Assembly: GCA_031539425.1 (NCBI GenBank)
Contig: JAVKLI010000082.1
Location: 1 to 13,189 of the forward strand
Direction: 5' to 3'
DNA from: UBA4416 sp031539425
GTDB lineage: Bacteria > Bacteroidota > Bacteroidia > B-17B0 > Aurantibacillaceae
DNA: 13,189 nt
The position numbers and the translations under genes are program-made. Below the pieces are notes generated by a model. It was not told where the DNA came from. It ran no database searches and worked only from the letters and a program-made list of their open reading frames with translations. This document shows positions 7,946 to 13,189 of this stretch, in pieces; positions within the stretch are counted from its first letter, which is position 1; each line of letters begins with the position of its first letter.

Positions 7946-9363
7946 TTGATATTTTATTCATCTTCTTTATTTAATGCGTTAAAAAATAAAGTTCTTGTTT
8001 ATTCTTTAATGTACTTTATTTTTATGGGGGTTTTACTTTTTTTTCAAAATCTACTTTTGATACTGGCGATAGTATTTTACATTATTTATTTGCTAAGTTT
8101 GCCTTTACTCAACCAGAATTGTATTTTAACCATTGGGCTAAACCTTTATACGTTCTATTTTGCGCTCCTTTTGCTCAATTTGGCTTTATAGGGGCTCAAA
8201 TTTTTAATGTTTTAGTTGGCTATTTTACTGTATTATCTACGTATTTTATTATCAAAAGACTCAATGTATCATATCCAATTTTATGTTTTATCCTTTTTTT
8301 ATCTGCACCACTTTTTGTACTAATGAGTATTTCTGGATTAACAGAGCTTTTGTTTGCATTATTTATTAGCCTTAGTTTATTGTTAACGTTAAAAAAACAA
8401 ACTATTTTATCAGCTTGTTTAATATCGTTTTTACCTTTTATACGCTCTGAAGGATTAATAATTATAGGAGTTGTTAGCCTTTATTATGTTTTTATAAAAG
8501 AACTTAAATATATATTATACCTAAGTTTGGGTACAATTATATATTCAATTGCGGGCTATTTTTTTTATAATGATATATTTTGGGTGTTTACTAAAATACC
8601 ATATGCTAATATGACTAAGCTATATGGAAGTGGCACTATATTGCATTTTTTTGAACAATTAAATTATGTTATTGGCATACCTATTTATATTTTATTTGGA
8701 ATAGGATTGTTATACTTATTTTTTAAATTTTTAAAAAAACAATTGTCTTTTGAAATTTTGTTTTTAGTGATAGGCTCATTTTTAGCTTTTTTTGTGGCAC
8801 ATTCTGTATTTTGGTATTTAGGCATTTTTAATTCGTTTGGCATGAAACGCGTATTAATAGCTGTAATACCGCTAATTATTATTATAGCTATGTATGGCAT
8901 ACAATTTATTATGGATACTATTTTGCATAAAAAAATTAAAAAAGGTATAGTAACTATTATTTTAATTTACATTGTAATTTTTCCATTTACTTCAAACCCT
9001 GCGGCATATAATAAAACTAAAGATTTTGAGTTAGAAAATAGTCAACAAAATGCGTATCATATTTACAATTTTTTAGAAAGAAAAAACTTGATACAATACA
9101 ATTGTTATTTTGACTTTTGCTATTTTTTTATTTTATATAACAACAAATCATTTGAAGATAAGCAGCACACCTGGTTGTATAAAGAAAGATTACAACAACT
9201 AAGCAAAAACGATATTATAATTTGGGACAATTGGTATGCGCAACATCAATATGGCATTAGTTTAGATACTTTAATAAAAATGGAACAACAGCTTAGGTTA
9301 AAAAAAATATTTGAAGTAAATTCTAGCCAGAAAGATAAGTTTATTATTTATCAAGCTTTATAA
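7946..9363 (+). CDS. Polytopic membrane protein resembling a GT-C glycosyltransferase, reading frame broken near its 5' end
   Basis: Two overlapping frames encode one protein. Frame 2 from TTG at 7946 gives MIFYSSSLFNALKNKVLVYSL and a hydrophobic helix ending GVLLFF. Frame 1 then continues FSKSTFDTGDSILHYLFAKFAF and runs to TAA at 9361-9363. Frame 1 alone has no ATG, because a TAA at 7987-7989 blocks it. A start at TTG 8119 would discard the TFDTGDS loop and part of the conserved-looking HWAKPLY region. One extra T in the eight-T run at 8037-8044 would join the frames into 472 residues. The protein has an N-terminal helix, a luminal loop with acidic residues (D39, D42 in the repaired numbering) as in GT-C enzymes, about ten further hydrophobic segments, an FIRSEG loop and a soluble C-terminal tail of about 100 residues. 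Transfer of a sugar from a polyprenyl-phosphate donor is the fold-based guess; the acceptor is unknown. It could be a pseudogene, a slippage-controlled gene or a sequencing error. Confidence 0.75.
8037..8044 (+). other. Eight-T homopolymer at the frame break
   Basis: C at 8036 is followed by T x8 and then C at 8045. Before the run the coding frame is 2 (GVLLFF) and after it frame 1 (SKSTFDTGDS). A nine-T run would keep one frame throughout. Such runs can slip during replication or transcription, and they are also a common site of base-count errors in sequencing. Confidence 0.85.
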
Positions 9364-9393
9364 TAACATAATTATAAGGCTAAATTATATCAA

Positions 9394-10587
9394 TTACTGA
9401 GTAATTACTTTCTTAACTAAATCTGCGGCTTCTTGCAAAGCAATAGCTGAATAAACTTGCAGCTTAGAATCGTCAATTAACTTTTTAGCTACTTCGGCAT
9501 TGGTTCCTTGTAATCTAATAATAATAGGTACATCAATTGATTTCATATTCTTGTAGGCGTCAATAATTCCTTGCGCCACTCTATCGCATCTTACAATCCC
9601 GCCAAATATATTTACCAAAATTGCCTTCACATTTTTATCTTTTAAAATAATTTTAAATGCTTTTTCTACTCGCTCTGCATTAGCAGTTCCTCCTACATCT
9701 AAAAAGTTAGCAGGCTCTCCGCCGCTTAATTTAATAATATCCATGGTAGCCATAGCTAAGCCAGCCCCATTTACCATACAGCCTACGTTTCCATCTAATT
9801 TTACATAATTTAAATCCGCTTTGCGTGCTTCTACATCTATTGGATTTTCTTCTGTTTCATCGCGCATTTCGGCAATTTTTGGATGTCTGTAAAGGGCGTT
9901 ATCATCTATGGTTACTTTTGCATCTACTGCTAATATTTTATCGTCAGATGTTTTAAGTACAGGATTTATTTCAAACAATGAGGCATCAATACCTTCGTAA
10001 GCTTTGTATAAATCTCTCACAAATTTGGTCATTTCTTTAAACGCATTACCGCTTAAGCCTAAGTTAAATGCTATTTTGCGACATTGAAAATCTTTTAATC
10101 CTATTTTAGGGTCTATTTCTTCTTTCCAAATTAAATGTGGGGTTTCTTCAGCCACTTTTTCAATATCCATACCGCCTTCGGTGCTATACATTACAATGTT
10201 TCGAGCTTTGGCTCTATCTAATAAAATGCTAATGTATAATTCTTTAGTTGGCGTAGCACCTGGGTAATAAACATCTTGAGCTATGAGTACTTTGTTTACT
10301 TTTTTACCTTCTGCACTTGTTTGTGGTGTAATAAGCTGCATACCAATAATATCAGTAGCTCTGGCTTTTACTTCATCTAAATTTTTGGCTAATTTAACAC
10401 CACCGCCCTTACCACGGCCACCAGCATGTATTTGCGCTTTTACTACAACCCAATCGCTATTGTATTTCACTTTCATTTCTTTAGCAGCAGCTACAGCCTC
10501 ATCGGGTGTGTGGGCTAATATCCCTTCAGATATGGCAACGCCATAAGATTTTAAAATTTCTTTACCTTGATATTCGTGTAAGTTCAT
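9394..10587 (-). CDS. sucC: Succinyl-CoA synthetase (ADP-forming) beta subunit
   Basis: This 397-residue protein (E. coli SucC has 388) is the nucleotide-binding subunit that, with the SucD alpha subunit, interconverts succinyl-CoA and succinate with formation of ATP or GTP. Seen: the N-terminus MNLHEYQGKEILKSYGV, the ATP-grasp region with VVKAQIHAGGRGKGGGVK (about 48-65), magnesium ligands N208 (FEINP) and D222 (VDAK), and the C-terminal ligase domain with GNVGCMVNGAGLAMATMD from 266, SGGEPANFLDVGG at 288-300 and NIFGGIVRCD at 326-335. It is complete with no anomaly. It is transcribed alone here, and sucD is not in the window, so the alpha subunit must be encoded elsewhere. It is divergent from smpB and converges on the glycosyltransferase-like gene with a 30-base gap. 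A -7 element lies about 30 bases upstream of its ATG. Confidence 0.98.
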   Translation of the reverse strand: MNLHEYQGKEILKSYGVAISEGILAHTPDEAVAAAKEMKVKYNSDWVVVKAQIHAGGRGKGGGVKLAKNLDEVKARATDIIGMQLITPQTSAEGKKVNKVLIAQDVYYPGATPTKELYISILLDRAKARNIVMYSTEGGMDIEKVAEETPHLIWKEEIDPKIGLKDFQCRKIAFNLGLSGNAFKEMTKFVRDLYKAYEGIDASLFEINPVLKTSDDKILAVDAKVTIDDNALYRHPKIAEMRDETEENPIDVEARKADLNYVKLDGNVGCMVNGAGLAMATMDIIKLSGGEPANFLDVGGTANAERVEKAFKIILKDKNVKAILVNIFGGIVRCDRVAQGIIDAYKNMKSIDVPIIIRLQGTNAEVAKKLIDDSKLQVYSAIALQEAADLVKKVITQ

Positions 10588-10617
10588 ATAATTGAGATGA
10601 AATAGTTATTGTGGGTT

Positions 10618-10625
10618 CAAAAATA
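10618..10625 (-). promoter_or_regulatory. Bacteroidota-type -7 element for sucC
   Basis: The minus strand reads TATTTTTG, an exact match to TAnnTTTG, about 30 bases upstream of the sucC ATG. I did not find a convincing TTTG -33 element at the right spacing, so the call rests on the -7 match and its position. Confidence 0.45.
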
Positions 10626-10702
10626 AGATTATTCCAATTTAATGTTTGGTTTATAAAAAATAAATACCATTTTATTTTCCACAATTACATTGTTAATTAA
10701 TA

Positions 10703-10710
10703 TATTTTTG
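10703..10710 (+). promoter_or_regulatory. Bacteroidota-type -7 element for smpB-ubiD
   Basis: TATTTTTG matches TAnnTTTG and lies 13 bases before the smpB GTG, implying a 5' leader of only a few bases. The upstream TTG at 10690-10692 is too close to be a -33 element, so only the -7 box is supported. Confidence 0.5.
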
Positions 10711-10723
10711 CGGTCTTATTATT

Positions 10724-11200
10724 GTGTCAAAGGTTTCAAAAATATTAAACAAAGTTAGCATTAAGAATAAACGTGCCAGTTTTGAATTTATGTTTATTGA
10801 AATATTTATGGCTGGTATTGTTTTAAAAGGCACAGAAATTAAGTCAATACGGATGGGAAGCGTTAGTTTAACAGAGGGTTACTGTTATTTTAAAAATGGC
10901 GAGTTGTTTGTAAAAAACATAAACATAAGTATTTATACAGAGGGTAATTTCTACAATCATACACCAACTCAAGATAGAAAATTACTCTTAACCAAAAAAG
11001 AGCTTTACAAATTAGAGTCGAAATTAAAAGATAAAGGCTTAACCATTATACCCATTCATTTATTTACAAATGAAAAAGGGTTTGCTAAACTAGAAATAGC
11101 TTTAGCAAAGGGTAAAAAATTATATGACAAACGAGAAACCCTAAAATCAAAAGATATAAAGCGGGATATTCAAAGAGACTTAAAGCAACTAAAAAAGTAA
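10724..11200 (+). CDS. smpB: SsrA (tmRNA)-binding protein SmpB
   Basis: This 158-residue protein matches the family length of about 150-160. SmpB binds tmRNA and brings it to ribosomes stalled on messages without stop codons (trans-translation). Seen: KNKRASFEF near the N-terminus, the oligonucleotide-binding-fold core GIVLKGTEIKSIRMGSVSLTEGYCYF (about 31-56), a DRKLLLTKKEL segment, and the basic tail GKKLYDKRETLKSKDIKRDI that enters the decoding channel. The usual H-x-P-x-R-x-RKLLL reads HTPTQDRKLLL here, so the first conserved arginine is a glutamine. The start is GTG at 10724. No in-frame ATG lies near upstream, and the N-terminus from GTG aligns with SmpB as remembered. The tmRNA gene is not in the window. 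The UbiD gene follows two bases after the stop, so the two are probably co-transcribed. Confidence 0.96.
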   Translation: MSKVSKILNKVSIKNKRASFEFMFIEIFMAGIVLKGTEIKSIRMGSVSLTEGYCYFKNGELFVKNINISIYTEGNFYNHTPTQDRKLLLTKKELYKLESKLKDKGLTIIPIHLFTNEKGFAKLEIALAKGKKLYDKRETLKSKDIKRDIQRDLKQLKK

Positions 11201-11202
11201 GT

Positions 11203-13062
11203 ATGGGTTATACTAGTTTGCAACACTGCATCAATGATTTAGAAAAAAACAATCAGCTCATCAAAATTACAGAGCCTGTTAGTTCTAATTTAGAAATGGC
11301 TGCTATACATCTAAGAGTAAATGCTATGGGTGGTCCAGCTCTGTTGTTTCAAAATGTAATCGATTCTCAATTTCAATGCGCATCTAATTTATTTGGAACC
11401 AAACAAAGGGCTCAATTTATATTTAGAGATTCGTTAAAAAACATACAACAATTAATTGAACTTAAACAACAGCCTTATAAAATATTAAAACAGCCGTTTA
11501 AGGCTTTAAAATTGGCTAAAACAGCATATTCTTCATTACCACAAAAAAATTTCTTTTCAAAATCAATTATTCAAAATGAAATAAATATTAACCAACTACC
11601 ACAAATAAAACATTGGCCAATGGATGGTGGTTCTTTTATCACCCTTCCACAAGTGTATACCGAAGATGTTGATTTTACTGGTATTTCACGCTCTAATTTA
11701 GGAATGTATCGCGTTCAATTATCAGGTAATAATTATGAAGAGAATAAAGAAATTGGATTGCATTATCAGTTACACCGAGGTATTGGTGTTCATCATAGTA
11801 AAGCAGTTCTAAAAAACAAGTCCTTAAAAGTGTCTATTTTTGTGGGAGGGCCCCCAAGCCATACCTTTGCGGCTGTAATGCCTTTGCCAGAAAATATGAG
11901 CGAGCTTAATTTTGCTGGGGCTTTAGGGCATAAACGGTTTAACTATTTTTATGAAGATGGCTATTGCATCAGCGCAGATGCTGATTTTGTAATAACAGGC
12001 GAAGTGATGTCAAATAATAACAACAAACCCGAAGGCCCATTTGGCGATCATTTAGGCTATTACAGCCTTACACACCTATTTCCTGTTTTGAAAATTCATA
12101 AAGTTTATCATAAAAAAAATGCCATTTGGCCATTTACCGTTGTAGGTAGGCCTCCGCAAGAAGATTCTATATTTGGATCACTAATTCATGAACTAGCTGG
12201 AGATGCCTTGCATAAAGAAATTCCGGGACTTAAAGACTTAAATGCTGTAGACGCCGCTGGGGTTCATCCTTTATTATTGGCAGTTGGTACAGAAAGATAC
12301 ACACCTTACCTAATCCAGCAACAGCCCTCAGAAATATTGACTATTGCCAATCATATACTTGGTTCTGGGCAATTAAGCATGGCAAAATATGTATTTATTA
12401 CTGCAAGTAATAACGACGACACTATTTCTGCTAAAAACGAAGTGGCATTTTTCACTTATCTGCTCGAGCATATCAATTTACAAAGAGATTTACACTTTTA
12501 TTCAAATACTACAATAGATACTTTAGATTACACAGGCTCAGCCATTAACCAAGGAAGTAAGTTGGTATTAGCGGCATACGGGCCAAAAATAAGATGTTTA
12601 AATACAGAAATAACAGAGAAATTAAGAGAGCTTAAAACTTGTTTTAACCCACAAATAGCCTTACCCGGCGTATTAATTTTACAAGCTCAATCATTTATAA
12701 ATTATGAACAAACTAAAATTGAAATAGACCATTTTGAAAAAGAATTACAACAAAAAGCCATTAACTTAAATGGGTTTCCTTTAATTGTGTTAGTTGACGA
12801 TGCCAATTTTACAGCCCACACTTTAAATAATTGGTTATGGATTACATTTACCCGCTCCAACCCAACACATGATACGTATGGCATAAATTCAACTTTAAAT
12901 TTTAAACATTTTGGATGTGATAATTTAATTATAGATGCTCGCATCAAACCACACCATGCGCCCGTTTTGGAATTAGATAAAGAAGTTGAAAAAAAAATAG
13001 ATAAATTATTTGAAAAAGGAAAGAGCCTTTATTCATTCCTAAAGCCTTCCCCCCCTTATTAA
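11203..13062 (+). CDS. UbiD-family prenylated-FMN-dependent decarboxylase, probably of quinone biosynthesis
   Basis: The product has 619 residues. UbiD enzymes decarboxylate aromatic or unsaturated acids using prenylated FMN supplied by UbiX. Seen: the SRSNLGMYRVQL block (162-173) with R170, and the PEGPFGDHLGYYS block (276-288) with E277 and D282, the expected Arg-Glu-Glu/Asp active-site set. GGPPSHTFAAVMPLPE (215-230) and VVGRPPQEDSIFGS (313-326) are further family motifs. It is longer than E. coli UbiD (about 497 residues), like the group annotated as menaquinone-biosynthesis decarboxylases (SCO4490 type) in the futalosine route. That specific assignment is likely but not proven, because no mqn or men gene is nearby. 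UbiX is also absent from the window. The ATG lies two bases after smpB, so the gene is probably read from the smpB promoter. A seven-C run (13049-13055) lies in the last codons. Confidence 0.93.
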   Translation: MGYTSLQHCINDLEKNNQLIKITEPVSSNLEMAAIHLRVNAMGGPALLFQNVIDSQFQCASNLFGTKQRAQFIFRDSLKNIQQLIELKQQPYKILKQPFKALKLAKTAYSSLPQKNFFSKSIIQNEININQLPQIKHWPMDGGSFITLPQVYTEDVDFTGISRSNLGMYRVQLSGNNYEENKEIGLHYQLHRGIGVHHSKAVLKNKSLKVSIFVGGPPSHTFAAVMPLPENMSELNFAGALGHKRFNYFYEDGYCISADADFVITGEVMSNNNNKPEGPFGDHLGYYSLTHLFPVLKIHKVYHKKNAIWPFTVVGRPPQEDSIFGSLIHELAGDALHKEIPGLKDLNAVDAAGVHPLLLAVGTERYTPYLIQQQPSEILTIANHILGSGQLSMAKYVFITASNNDDTISAKNEVAFFTYLLEHINLQRDLHFYSNTTIDTLDYTGSAINQGSKLVLAAYGPKIRCLNTEITEKLRELKTCFNPQIALPGVLILQAQSFINYEQTKIEIDHFEKELQQKAINLNGFPLIVLVDDANFTAHTLNNWLWITFTRSNPTHDTYGINSTLNFKHFGCDNLIIDARIKPHHAPVLELDKEVEKKIDKLFEKGKSLYSFLKPSPPY

Positions 13063-13063
13063 C

Positions 13064-13100
13064 AATTTATTTTTCAAAAAAAGATTAAAATAAATTTTTT
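13064..13100 (+). terminator. Probable intrinsic terminator after the UbiD gene
   Basis: AATTTATTTT (13064-13073) and AAAATAAATT (13087-13096) form a perfect 10-bp stem with a 13-base loop. The 3' arm runs into a T6 tract ending at 13100. The stem is all A/T and hence weak, but it starts two bases after the ubiD stop and precedes a new promoter. Confidence 0.5.
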
Positions 13101-13117
13101 AGTAATAAAAAAGTTTC

Positions 13118-13125
13118 TACATTTG
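13118..13125 (+). promoter_or_regulatory. Bacteroidota-type -7 element of a gene starting beyond the window
   Basis: TACATTTG is an exact TAnnTTTG match. A T-rich stretch at 13095-13101 sits about 17 bases upstream, where the -33 box would be. The transcript would begin near 13132. The following ~50 bases to the window end contain no ATG and are markedly richer in G than the rest of the window, which suggests the leader of a stable RNA (rRNA or tRNA) operon rather than an ordinary mRNA. Confidence 0.55.
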
Positions 13126-13189
13126 CAGCCCGCAAAAAAAAGAATTTAAGAAGTTGGTAAAGAGAGTAGGGTGATTGAAGCGGGATTGA

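Noticed and set aside
8119..9363. A TTG at 8119 as the true start of the glycosyltransferase-like gene
   Set aside because: It would cut off the TFDTGDSILHY loop and the preceding membrane helix, both of which are encoded immediately upstream. A frame break at the T8 run explains the sequence better.
9392..9406. Near-perfect palindrome AATTACT-G-AGTAATT over the sucC stop codon
   Set aside because: Most of it is dictated by the last codons of sucC, and there is no adjoining T-run. I do not see enough to call a terminator or operator.
13049..13055. Seven-C run near the end of the UbiD gene as a possible phase-variation site
   Set aside because: The frame is intact and only the last few residues would change if the run slipped, so regulation by this route is unlikely.

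Overview
The window is an AT-rich segment (roughly two-thirds A+T by eye) of a chromosome from the phylum Bacteroidota. This is supported by the protein repertoire: secreted proteins with signal peptides ending in A-Q or S-Q, a class II fumarase, ATP-grasp SucC and a two-lobed M16 peptidase. It is also supported by promoter -7 elements of the Bacteroidota type TAnnTTTG. The genus cannot be fixed from the sequence. All genes except the first are complete, and the DNA is densely packed. No gap exceeds about 140 bases, and I see no tRNA, IS element, CRISPR array or prophage.

Layout. Bases 1-327 (+) are the 3' end of a gene whose product ends in an HNH nuclease domain, probably the tail of an HNH-fused DNA methyltransferase. 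It converges on a minus-strand block read from right to left: a 4'-phosphopantetheinyl transferase (7815-7234), a two-lobed secreted M16 zinc peptidase (7169-4308), two related secreted TPR proteins (4289-3126 and 3124-1793) and fumarase fumC (1791-391). The last three genes are separated by single bases, so they very probably form one operon with the peptidase. Next comes a plus-strand polytopic membrane protein resembling a GT-C glycosyltransferase (7946-9363). Its frame is broken at a run of eight T. It converges on sucC (10587-9394, minus). Divergent from sucC are smpB (10724-11200) and, two bases later, a UbiD-family decarboxylase (11203-13062). After a probable terminator the window ends in a Bacteroidota-type promoter (13118-13125). 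The leader behind it is unusually G-rich and has no evident ORF, so it may be the start of a stable-RNA operon.

Function. Most of the content is housekeeping. Two TCA-cycle enzymes (FumC, SucC), trans-translation (SmpB), carrier-protein activation (PPTase) and a prenyl-FMN decarboxylase, probably in quinone biosynthesis, sit beside cell-envelope proteins (M16 peptidase, TPR pair, membrane glycosyltransferase-like protein). I found no convincing new multi-gene system. The items most worth a second look are the homopolymer frameshift in the glycosyltransferase-like gene, the HNH-tailed protein at the left edge, and the coupling of an envelope peptidase/TPR cluster to fumC.
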